DNA of 39,231 nucleotides. Source: an uncultured Gammaproteobacteria bacterium. Lineage in GTDB: Bacteria > Pseudomonadota > Gammaproteobacteria > Pseudomonadales > Azotimanducaceae. This document shows, piece by piece, positions 17,584 through 25,319 of this stretch (the stretch's first letter is position 1; every line of letters begins with the position of its first letter). The position numbers and the translations under genes were made by a program. The notes beneath the pieces were generated by a model that was given only the letters and a program-made list of their open reading frames with translations, ran no database searches and had not been told where the DNA came from. The stretch lies in assembly GCA_913030615.1 (NCBI GenBank), contig CAJWCW010000005.1:1-39231 (forward strand), read 5' to 3'.

Positions 17584-18488
17584 ACGTCCAGAACGTGCGC
17601 GGTTGCCCAGTCGATCCACAACGAATCTTGGTCCCCTCGGTTTTCCGGTAAGGGTAATGTGGCGATACCCCAAAGTCTGCGTAAGACTTCAACGCCGGCG
17701 AAGCCCAGCGCGAGGCGTAGATCGACCGAGTTGGTTGGATGGTAATGCCCAAGGGCATCTCGGATTGCCGCATCGTCCAATCCCGCGAAGGCCAAGTGAG
17801 CCGCAAAGACGCCGAGGTCGAATTCGGCCATCCCGGTAAACGCGAATTCTGGGTCGATGACGCGAACACCCTGGGTCGTGCGCAGCCAACTACCGGGATA
17901 GAAATCGCCGTGAAGTAACGTAGGCCCATCACTCAAATAAAGGTCTCCAAGCTCTTTCGCCCGCAACGTAAGATCGTTTGAGCCGTGATCTTCGAAGGGA
18001 ATTTCAAAGATATGGGCGTGATTTAGCATACGCATGTCTCGGTTGGTGAATACGTTAGATTCGATGTGCAACTGGTGTAAATCACGAAGCCATGAAAGGA
18101 GCTCTGGAATATCAGAATCGAGCGCCACGCCGCCGTAAATGTCGGTGCAATCCGAGGCGGGTCCAAGATCTTCGAAAGCCAGTAGATGGTACTCGGGTGC
18201 ATGTCCTTTAAATATTGGCATGACGGCCGCCATCGGCATCCCCTGGAGGGACTGATAAAAAGCAGCTTCGACACGATCCCGATCGATCGGCGCGGGAATG
18301 TTGGGATATTTCGCGACATATGGAACGGATTGTTTCAGTACGATCGAGTCGGCGTCGGTGACGATGCGTAGGGTGAGGTTCATGTTTCCTTCCCCCGCGA
18401 TTTCGGCAAACCTAAACCGGCCGTCGAGCCATCCTCTATCTCTTGAAAAATCCGCCATATTTGCGGCGTTCGCGATCGACAATTCCAT
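17580..18488 (-). CDS. APH-family small-molecule kinase, methylthioribose kinase-like
   Basis: A 302-residue kinase with the aminoglycoside phosphotransferase fold. GEGNMNLTLRI (32-42) and LKQSVPYVAKYP (51-62) resemble the nucleotide-binding region of methylthioribose kinase MtnK. The catalytic HGDFYPGSWL is at 193-202 and the metal-binding IDPEFAF at 211-217. It is shorter than typical MtnK (about 400). It is translationally coupled (ATGA) to the nucleoside hydrolase downstream. A pentose released by that enzyme is therefore a plausible substrate, either ribose or 5-methylthioribose, but this is inference. Confidence 0.72.
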   Translation of the reverse strand: MELSIANAANMADFSRDRGWLDGRFRFAEIAGEGNMNLTLRIVTDADSIVLKQSVPYVAKYPNIPAPIDRDRVEAAFYQSLQGMPMAAVMPIFKGHAPEYHLLAFEDLGPASDCTDIYGGVALDSDIPELLSWLRDLHQLHIESNVFTNRDMRMLNHAHIFEIPFEDHGSNDLTLRAKELGDLYLSDGPTLLHGDFYPGSWLRTTQGVRVIDPEFAFTGMAEFDLGVFAAHLAFAGLDDAAIRDALGHYHPTNSVDLRLALGFAGVEVLRRLWGIATLPLPENRGDQDSLWIDWATAHVLDV

Positions 18489-18565
18489 CTAAAACGATTC
18501 GTACTGGATAAATGTCGCTGGGCAACGCCAGAGAAAGTCGTTCCCACCTCGTGACCGATCTCGGA

Positions 18566-19966
18566 TCACGCAGATAACCGTTGGGTGATTTTTTGGTAAA
18601 TGCCGCCAAAGCCGCCGTTGCTCATGATCACGACATGGCAGGTATTGCCGACGTATGCGCTGATTCGATCGACGAGTCGATCGATGTCATTTTCGACGGA
18701 CGCAGCGGTTAGGCTCGCATTAACCAAATCGGTTAAGTCCCACTGGATGTTTTCGCTGCGGAACCAAATGACCTCATCCGCCGGAGCGGTGCAATGGTAG
18801 AGATCCTCGCGAAGGGTGCCGAGAGACATGGTGTGTGTTCGCGGTTCGATGATTGCAACGATGCGCTCGCTGCCCACGTGATTCCTAAGGCCCTGGAGTG
18901 TCGTACGAATGGCAGAGGGATGATGAGCAAAATCGTCGTAGCAATGAAGCCCATCTTTCTCCGCAAAGAGCTGCAACCGCCGTTTGACACCTTTAAACCG
19001 GCCCAGCGCTTCGATGGCAACGTCGGTGGGAACGCCCGCATGGCGAGCTGCGGCAATAGCGGTTAGTGCGTTTTCGACGTTGTGCACACCGAGTAGCGCC
19101 CACTCGACCGTCCCTAGCGCGGTATCGTCTAAGATGACGGTAAAGCGACTTCCATCTGACGTCATCGGGGACGCGTGCCACGATTCGCCGTTGTCCATGT
19201 CGATCCGTTGTAATCCTTTTTCTTCCATGGCAGCGAATCTAGAGACCGGCGTCCAACAGCCTTGTCGTAAGACCTCGTCGACGGCCGACGATTGTCGTGG
19301 GGCGACGATCAATCCGTCACTGGGGACAGTGCGGACGAGGTGGTGGAACTGGGTTTGGATGGCGTCGAGATCCTTGAAAATGTCCGCGTGATCGTACTCA
19401 AGATTGTTGATGACCAACGTCTTCGGACGGTAGTGGACGAACTTCGAGCGCCGGTCGAAATACGAAGTATCGTATTCGTCGGCTTCAACGACGAAAAACG
19501 GGCTCTCCCCGAGGCGGGCCGATGTACCGAAGTTGTTGGGGACGCCGCCGATCAGGAAACCCGGATCAAGTCCAGCGTACTCAAGAATCCACGCAACCAT
19601 GCTCGTTGTCGTAGTCTTGCCGTGGGTTCCCGCGATCGCAATCACCCATCGATCTCGTAAAATGTTTTCACCGAGCCAAGCGGCGCCCGAGGTGTAGTCG
19701 AGATTTTGGTTGAGTACGAATTCCACAGCGGGATCGCCCCTTGGGCGCTCAGCGTTACCGATGACGATTTTTTCGGGTATTGGATCAAGGTGTGATGGGG
19801 CGAAGCCTTGATTGACCGTTATCCCTGCATTTGCGAGCTGCTCGCTCATCGGTGGATAAATAGGACCGTCTGATCCGGCCACTTCAAAACCGGATTCCTT
19901 CGCGAGTAACGCCAAGCTACCCATGAGGGTGCCACCGATTCCGAGAAAGTAGACGCGCTCGCTCAT
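18566..19966 (-). CDS. mpl: UDP-N-acetylmuramate:L-Ala-gamma-D-Glu-meso-DAP ligase
   Basis: A 466-residue Mur-ligase family enzyme that recycles cell-wall tripeptide by joining it to UDP-MurNAc in the cytoplasm. The N-terminal GIGGTLMGSLALLA (9-22) and GSDGPIYPPMSEQL (31-44) are Mpl-specific, as MurC has a different sequence there. The ATP loop AGTHGKTTT is at 112-120, followed by EADEYDTSYFD, HNVENALTAIAAA, DDFAHHPSAI and EPRTHTMSLG. Length is close to E. coli Mpl (457). ATG 19966 was chosen; the open frame upstream to 20089 lies within the membrane-protein gene, whose stop overlaps this start (ATGA). Confidence 0.93.
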   Translation of the reverse strand: MSERVYFLGIGGTLMGSLALLAKESGFEVAGSDGPIYPPMSEQLANAGITVNQGFAPSHLDPIPEKIVIGNAERPRGDPAVEFVLNQNLDYTSGAAWLGENILRDRWVIAIAGTHGKTTTTSMVAWILEYAGLDPGFLIGGVPNNFGTSARLGESPFFVVEADEYDTSYFDRRSKFVHYRPKTLVINNLEYDHADIFKDLDAIQTQFHHLVRTVPSDGLIVAPRQSSAVDEVLRQGCWTPVSRFAAMEEKGLQRIDMDNGESWHASPMTSDGSRFTVILDDTALGTVEWALLGVHNVENALTAIAAARHAGVPTDVAIEALGRFKGVKRRLQLFAEKDGLHCYDDFAHHPSAIRTTLQGLRNHVGSERIVAIIEPRTHTMSLGTLREDLYHCTAPADEVIWFRSENIQWDLTDLVNASLTAASVENDIDRLVDRISAYVGNTCHVVIMSNGGFGGIYQKITQRLSA

Positions 19967-20460
19967 GTTGCCAACGTTGAGCTTACGCTGTAACTCGCGA
20001 TTGCGATGAGGAGTGCGATGCCAACGGCGCGCGTCATGTCGACACTCATTGCCCGGTGAAGAATGAATCCCGACGCAGCGAGGCTCCAAAGAAGGAAGGG
20101 GATTGCGATCAGGACATTTCCCGTGAGCTGGAGCACGAGCAGCATTAGAATACCGAGGACGAGGTCAACGCCCGTCATCGCAGCAAAAGTTTGATAGAAC
20201 CTTCGATGGAATCCAACGAGTCGGAGTGCGCCCCATGTCATGAGGGCCGTCACGGCGAGCGCACCGTACGTGGGTAGGAGTTGTATCCCGTTTAGACCAG
20301 AATCTTCAGACATCACACCCGGTCCGAACAACTGGGTGAATACGGTGAGCACCGTCTGCAGTGCGACCAACAAAACAATGAAGTAGGGGTGCGAAGGTAC
20401 CTTTTCCGGGCCGTCCCGAAACAGGGCAATGTTCCAAAACAACTGAACAACGGCGAGCAT
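19963..20460 (-). CDS. hypothetical membrane protein, coupled to mpl
   Basis: I do not recognise this 165-residue protein with confidence. It has about five hydrophobic segments, around residues 28-45, 63-80, 90-105, 108-128 and 145-160. The N terminus reads MLAVVQLFWNIALFRDGPE, followed by KVPSHPYF. It resembles small multi-pass proteins with a Yip1-like layout, but no diagnostic motif is seen. The ATG at 20460 is chosen because the upstream open frame (to 20622) lies inside the divergent phosphofructokinase gene. The stop overlaps the mpl start by four bases, so the two are probably co-expressed. Confidence 0.65.
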   Translation of the reverse strand: MLAVVQLFWNIALFRDGPEKVPSHPYFIVLLVALQTVLTVFTQLFGPGVMSEDSGLNGIQLLPTYGALAVTALMTWGALRLVGFHRRFYQTFAAMTGVDLVLGILMLLVLQLTGNVLIAIPFLLWSLAASGFILHRAMSVDMTRAVGIALLIAIASYSVSSTLAT

Positions 20461-20526
20461 GCGGAAATTGTCGCATAAATTGTGTGGATCCCTGAGAATC
20501 CCGACATTCACACTTTGGGAATCGTC

Positions 20527-21792
20527 ATGACGCGGAGCAACGCGCTGTACGCGCAGTCGGGCGGGGTTACCGCCGTGATCAATGCCAGTGCTTGCGGTGT
20601 CATCGAAACTGCGCGCAAACACAAAGACGTCATCGGGCGTGTTTTTGCGGCGAATAACGGGATTCTTGGTGCGCTCACAGAAGAATTAATAGATACGGGC
20701 AAAGAAAGCGCGCGTGCAATCGCGGGTCTCCGGTCTACCCCAAGTGGCGCTTTTGGTTCGTGCCGATACAAACTGAAATCGCTCGAAGAAAACGAACGCG
20801 AATATCGCCGGCTGATCGAAGTATTCCGTGCCCACGATATCGGCTATTTTTTTTATAACGGTGGCGGGGACTCGCAGGATACCGCGCATAAAGTTTCTCA
20901 ACTTGGGAAGCGATTGGGTTATCCCATCCGCTGCGTGGGTATTCCAAAAACGGTCGACAACGACTTGCCGTTTACGGATACCTGCCCGGGTTTTGGTAGC
21001 GTTGCCAAATACGTTGCCGTTTCTGTGCGTGAAGCCGCAATGGACGTGGCGTCAATGTGTGAGACCTCAACCAAGGTCTTCATCATGGAGGTCATGGGTC
21101 GACATGCAGGTTGGATCGCCGCGGCGGGTGGTCTTGCAGCTGACAAACCGGGCGACGCACCCCACGTCATCGTGTTTCCTGAAGTACCGTTCTCGAAGGT
21201 CAAGTTCCTTAGAAAGGTGAAGAAGACCGTCGATACGCGTGGATTTTGTGTCATCGTGGTGTCGGAAGGCGCGCGTTACGCTAATGGACGGTTTCTCGCG
21301 GATGCCGGCAACCTTGACGCGTTTGGTCATGTTCAGTTGGGCGGAGTGGCGCCGACGATTGCGGCGATGATTAACGATAAACACGGTTATAAGTATCATT
21401 GGGCGGTTGCCGATTACCTGCAGCGTGCCGCACGCCACATCGCATCAAAAACTGATGTCGATCAGGCGTACGCGGTGGGAAAGGCGGCCGTCGAACGTGC
21501 GATTCGGGGGAAAGACGGGATCATGGTGACGATTCGCAGAACCTCGGATTTGCCCTATCGGTGGACGGTGGGGGAAGCGCCTCTTCATCGAGTCGCGAAT
21601 GTAGAGCGAACGATGCCAAAGTCGTACATCGCGCAGGATGGATTCGGCATTACCGCGCGTGCACGACGGTATTTAGCGCCGTTGATTCGGGGCGAGGATT
21701 ATCCGAGGTACAAGCAAGGGCTGCCGCAGTACACGCGATTGAAAGCAGAGCTCACGGCGAAAAAATTACCGGCGTTCTCTATCGAGGCTTAA
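20527..21792 (+). CDS. pfp: 6-phosphofructokinase, pyrophosphate-dependent type
   Basis: A 421-residue member of the phosphofructokinase family. It interconverts fructose 6-phosphate and fructose 1,6-bisphosphate. The substrate loop NGGGDSQDTA (111-120) has Asp in the position where ATP enzymes have Gly (GGDGS). PKTVDND (140-146) has Lys in place of the Gly seen in ATP enzymes (PGTIDND). Both changes are established marks of PPi-dependent enzymes. MGRHAGW (190-196) is the sugar-phosphate motif. ATG 20527 gives a family-typical start (MTRSNALYAQSGGVTAVIN); the frame is open to 20482. It converges on the H+-pyrophosphatase gene. Confidence 0.88.
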   Translation: MTRSNALYAQSGGVTAVINASACGVIETARKHKDVIGRVFAANNGILGALTEELIDTGKESARAIAGLRSTPSGAFGSCRYKLKSLEENEREYRRLIEVFRAHDIGYFFYNGGGDSQDTAHKVSQLGKRLGYPIRCVGIPKTVDNDLPFTDTCPGFGSVAKYVAVSVREAAMDVASMCETSTKVFIMEVMGRHAGWIAAAGGLAADKPGDAPHVIVFPEVPFSKVKFLRKVKKTVDTRGFCVIVVSEGARYANGRFLADAGNLDAFGHVQLGGVAPTIAAMINDKHGYKYHWAVADYLQRAARHIASKTDVDQAYAVGKAAVERAIRGKDGIMVTIRRTSDLPYRWTVGEAPLHRVANVERTMPKSYIAQDGFGITARARRYLAPLIRGEDYPRYKQGLPQYTRLKAELTAKKLPAFSIEA

Positions 21793-21858
21793 ACGTCGCG
21801 TGACAACGCAGCGACTGGCGAGCGTTCACGTGCGCGGAACGCCCGTCGTGCAGGGCGT

Positions 21859-23904
21859 CTATGCGCCTATCGCTGCCAGCAACAGGATCGCGACAATGTT
21901 GATGATTTTAATCATCGGGTTGACTGCAGGGCCTGCCGTGTCCTTGTAGGGATCCCCTACCGTGTCGCCCGTTACCGCGGCCTTGTGGGCTTCGGATCCC
22001 TTCCCACCGTGGTTACCGTCTTCGATGTATTTTTTGGCGTTATCCCAAGCCCCACCGCCAGCCGTCATCGAGATTGCGACAAATAGACCGGTGACAATTG
22101 TTCCGAGAAGCATCGCCCCGACGGCACTCAAAGCGCTCGCTTGGTCGAAGACTAAGTTGAGCACGTAATACACGACAATAGGTGCGAGTACAGGCAGCAT
22201 CGATGGGACGATCATTTCTCGGATTGCTGAGCGGGTCAGTAAGTCGACGGCTTTGCTGTAATCGGGTCGGGTCGAGCCATCCATGATGCCTGGCATCTCG
22301 CGAAACTGGCGGCGTACTTCCTCAACCACCGCGCCGCCCGCCCTGCCGACAGCCTGCATTCCGAGCGCGCCGAAGAGATAAGGCAGCATGCCCCCGATAA
22401 GAAGTCCTATGACCACGAAGGGATCCGACAATTCGAAGCTAATGTCCAAGGTGGGAAAGAAGTGTGCTAGGTCGTAGGTATAGGCGTTGAATAACACAAG
22501 CGCAGCGAGGCCGGCCGAGGCGATCGCGTAACCCTTGGTGACGGCCTTGGTCGTATTGCCGACCGCGTCAAGGGCGTCGGTGGTTTTACGGACGTCTTCA
22601 TCGAGATCGCTCATCTCGGCTATGCCGCCGGCGTTGTCTGTCACGGGCCCATACGCATCGAGCGCCACCACCATGCCTGCGAGGGCTAGCATGGTCGTTG
22701 CGGCGATAGCGATTCCATAAATACCAGCAAATTGGAACGCGGCGACAATGCCAACCGCGACAATGATGGCCGGGATAGCGGTTGCCTCCATCGAAATAGC
22801 GAGGCCTTGAATTACGTTGGTGCCGTGTCCGGTTTCCGAAGCACGGGCGATCGACTTGACAGGACGATATTCTGTTGATGTGTAGTATTCAGTTACCCAG
22901 ACGATGAGTCCGGTGACGACCAATCCCACGAGCGCGCAGTAAAAGAACTGACGACCTTCAGCGCCAGGGAACATGTGATCGGTTACGAAGAAAATTAAGA
23001 ATCCGGAAATGACCGCGGTGGCGATAAAGCCTTTGTAGAGCGCCCCCATGATATTTTCCGAGCTTCCAAGGCGGACACAAAACGCTCCGATAACGGACGC
23101 AATAATGCAGACGCCTCCAATAAGCATGGGCATCTCAATAGCGCTTAGCTGATCGGCGCCCGAAAATTTAATGGTTGCCAGCAACATGGTGGCGACAATC
23201 GTGACTGCGTAAGTTTCAAACAGATCGGCGGCCATACCGGCACAATCGCCGACGTTGTCGCCGACGTTGTCGGCAATTACCGCAGCATTGCGTGGATCGT
23301 CTTCGGGAATACCGGCTTCGACTTTACCGACGAGATCGGCACCAACGTCAGCGCCTTTGGTGAAGATACCGCCGCCAAGGCGAGCAAAGATCGAAATTAA
23401 GGATGCGCCGAACGACAGCGCGACCAATGGTTCGATCAGGTGGCGTCCCTCAAGACCCATACTTTTGAGAATGGCGTAATACCCAGCGACGCCAATAAGT
23501 CCGAGGCCGACGACGAGCATGCCAGTGACCGCGCCCGATTTAAATGCGATCGCGAGAGCGGGTTTGAGCCCAGTCATGGCAGCCTGCGTGGTGCGAACGT
23601 TGGCTCGTACTGAAACGTTCATGCCGATGTAGCCAGCGATGCCGGAAAGCACAGCACCGACGACAAAGCCGATTGCGACCAATGTGCCAAGCGCCAGCCA
23701 AAGAACCAGAGCAACCACAACCCCAACAACGCCAATAGTGAGGTATTGACGATTGAGATAAGCCGTTGCGCCTTCTTGAATTGCACCTGCAATTTCGCGC
23801 ATACGATCTGAACCGGCATCGGCGGACGTCACGGACCGCACAGCCCAGGCTCCATAGAGCAAGGCAAGCACGCCACACATTAGGGAAATCTGCACATCAG
23901 TCAT
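21859..23904 (-). CDS. hppA: K+-independent H+-translocating membrane pyrophosphatase
   Basis: A 681-residue multi-pass pump (about 16 TM helices in the family) that couples PPi hydrolysis to proton movement across the membrane. The substrate-binding blocks are [20 protein letters not shown] (177-196) and DNVGDNVGD (212-220), with [16 protein letters not shown] (416-431) and the C-terminal [29 protein letters not shown] has Lys453 and Thr456, the residues that mark the K+-independent subfamily; K+-dependent enzymes have Ala and usually Gly. Neighbouring a PPi-type phosphofructokinase, it probably helps set the cellular PPi pool. Confidence 0.94.
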   Translation of the reverse strand: MTDVQISLMCGVLALLYGAWAVRSVTSADAGSDRMREIAGAIQEGATAYLNRQYLTIGVVGVVVALVLWLALGTLVAIGFVVGAVLSGIAGYIGMNVSVRANVRTTQAAMTGLKPALAIAFKSGAVTGMLVVGLGLIGVAGYYAILKSMGLEGRHLIEPLVALSFGASLISIFARLGGGIFTKGADVGADLVGKVEAGIPEDDPRNAAVIADNVGDNVGDCAGMAADLFETYAVTIVATMLLATIKFSGADQLSAIEMPMLIGGVCIIASVIGAFCVRLGSSENIMGALYKGFIATAVISGFLIFFVTDHMFPGAEGRQFFYCALVGLVVTGLIVWVTEYYTSTEYRPVKSIARASETGHGTNVIQGLAISMEATAIPAIIVAVGIVAAFQFAGIYGIAIAATTMLALAGMVVALDAYGPVTDNAGGIAEMSDLDEDVRKTTDALDAVGNTTKAVTKGYAIASAGLAALVLFNAYTYDLAHFFPTLDISFELSDPFVVIGLLIGGMLPYLFGALGMQAVGRAGGAVVEEVRRQFREMPGIMDGSTRPDYSKAVDLLTRSAIREMIVPSMLPVLAPIVVYYVLNLVFDQASALSAVGAMLLGTIVTGLFVAISMTAGGGAWDNAKKYIEDGNHGGKGSEAHKAAVTGDTVGDPYKDTAGPAVNPMIKIINIVAILLLAAIGA

Positions 23905-23942
23905 GAAGAAAATCCATTGTTGCTTGAGGTAATTCCAACTTA

Positions 23943-23977
23943 GAAAACCTTTGCGAACCGCTTGTTGTAAGGTTTTC
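23943..23977. repeat. 9-bp inverted repeat upstream of hppA
   Basis: GAAAACCTT at 23943-23951 is matched perfectly by AAGGTTTTC at 23969-23977, with 17 bases between. It lies 39-73 bases upstream of the hppA ATG on the minus strand. It could be a regulator-binding site or a leader hairpin in the otherwise unexplained 215-base gap between hppA and the copper-chaperone gene. One 9-bp repeat can also arise by chance. Confidence 0.3.
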
Positions 23978-24119
23978 GGACGAGGACTCTACCGTAGGCG
24001 CAGTGGTGCTACAAGACGAATCATCGGCTTCAATCGACGACGTGTCTCGAGTGAGTGCCAGTTCCATTGATCTTAGGTATTGAAAAACGGGAGCGACTTT
24101 TAGTCTCGGCAGACGCCGT

Positions 24120-24569
24120 TTAGTGAATCTTAAGATCGCGCATTGCCTCGATGGATTTGATGTCAAAAGAGGCCGGCAAGCGCTGGCCGTTCGTGGTCAC
24201 GAACGTGATGGTGGGATCGGGGGTGCCGTTCAGGTTCAAACGAAATAGCATAATGTGGGCGCGGCCAGGAGCCAGGTGCAAAGTTGCATTTGGTTCGACC
24301 ACGAGTCGTGCTAACTGTCTCATGCGCGCTCGCTCGGGCGTGATTACAGTCTCGTGGAACTCGATTGTTCCGCTCCAAGGCGCGTCGGCACTGGTGATTA
24401 TGAGCTGGGTATTCCCATGGTTTGTAATGTCGACATATGCAGCGGTGAAGTCCTGTGTAGACAATGGTCGACGGACAATGGCGTTGTCGAAGCTGACGCG
24501 ATCGTTCGCGACGACCGGAAACGCCAAGGTAATCAACATGAGCAAACTCAGAAAACATCTAGCGGGCAC
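24120..24569 (-). CDS. periplasmic copper chaperone PCu(A)C
   Basis: A 149-residue periplasmic protein that binds Cu(I) and delivers it to the CuA site of cytochrome oxidase or related acceptors. A signal peptide of about 21 residues (hydrophobic core LSLLMLITLAFPVVA) is followed by the exact copper motif H-x10-M-x21-H-x-M: His72, Met83, His105 and Met107. Length fits the family. Its first 11 bases overlap the end of the lipoprotein gene upstream, which points to one transcript. Confidence 0.92.
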   Translation of the reverse strand: MPARCFLSLLMLITLAFPVVANDRVSFDNAIVRRPLSTQDFTAAYVDITNHGNTQLIITSADAPWSGTIEFHETVITPERARMRQLARLVVEPNATLHLAPGRAHIMLFRLNLNGTPDPTITFVTTNGQRLPASFDIKSIEAMRDLKIH

Positions 24570-25230
24570 TGCGGTCCTCCAACGGCATTACCAATACGCG
24601 TACCTGTGGTGGTGATCCGATTTCGATCTCTCCTCGGATGCGACGTTGCCCTGGTCCATCGTTGAGCTGTTCGTACATCCATCGGCCGTCGGCATCACTG
24701 CCGGCGCGTATCATCACTCTCGCGTTGGGTGCACGTGCTGTCGGGCTGAAATTCTTGAGTTTCAGCGAAGCGGACCGACTCCGTCGGCGCACTTCGTCGG
24801 CAGGTAAATCCAGCGACCACCTACGCGCATTTTCAAGCAGTTTGATCTGGCGGCGTAGGACAAGGATCCCGGCGGAACCACGGTCGATTTGTTCGGCGAA
24901 ATCGAGTTCGGCACGTGCGACTAGCCAAGCTTCTCGGGCGATCGCTTCCATCGCGCGCGCGATATATCGTTCGACGATGCGTTCGAGCCCGTAGGTCGCG
25001 TCCGGTTGATCGGGCGCGATTTCCAGCACCCGTTGATACCACGCGAAAGCGTTGTCATCGTTGGGTGTGTCGAGCTGCCCTTTGTCCAAGGCCACTTCGG
25101 CGCGATTCAAAAAATATTCAACACGATCCCAATCAATGGCGTTCGGAACCGTTGGCGGAGGCGTTGTTGAGGGCGTAATCACGGAACATGCGCCGAGCGC
25201 TATGGATGCGAAAAGGGTTAAAAGGCGCAT
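24559..25230 (-). CDS. putative TPR-like lipoprotein
   Basis: A 223-residue protein with a lipoprotein signal: MRLLTLFASIALGAC, where Cys15 is preceded by Leu-Gly-Ala. After a Ser/Thr/Pro-rich linker comes a helical region (about 40-135) with repeat-like units (FAWYQRVLEIAPDQPDATYG) suggesting tetratricopeptide-type helices. A basic C-terminal part (about 140-223) has no motif I can name. Start is ATG 25230, as the extension to 25281 would bury the signal peptide. The gene is divergent from dsbD, with 89 bases between, and overlaps the copper-chaperone gene downstream. Function unknown; an envelope role is inferred. Confidence 0.72.
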   Translation of the reverse strand: MRLLTLFASIALGACSVITPSTTPPPTVPNAIDWDRVEYFLNRAEVALDKGQLDTPNDDNAFAWYQRVLEIAPDQPDATYGLERIVERYIARAMEAIAREAWLVARAELDFAEQIDRGSAGILVLRRQIKLLENARRWSLDLPADEVRRRSRSASLKLKNFSPTARAPNARVMIRAGSDADGRWMYEQLNDGPGQRRIRGEIEIGSPPQVRVLVMPLEDRSAR

Positions 25231-25319
25231 GTTCGTGTCAATGATTCCTGGTTTCCGATGCCGTATATAGTGTACAAACACGCCGCGTTCTATCGCTCGG
25301 TACGAGAGACAATTTCGTC

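Noticed and set aside
21822-21842. A GCGTTC/GAACGC hairpin between pfp and hppA as a bidirectional terminator
   Set aside because: The stem is only six pairs with a nine-base loop and no T-tract on either side, so it is too weak to call.
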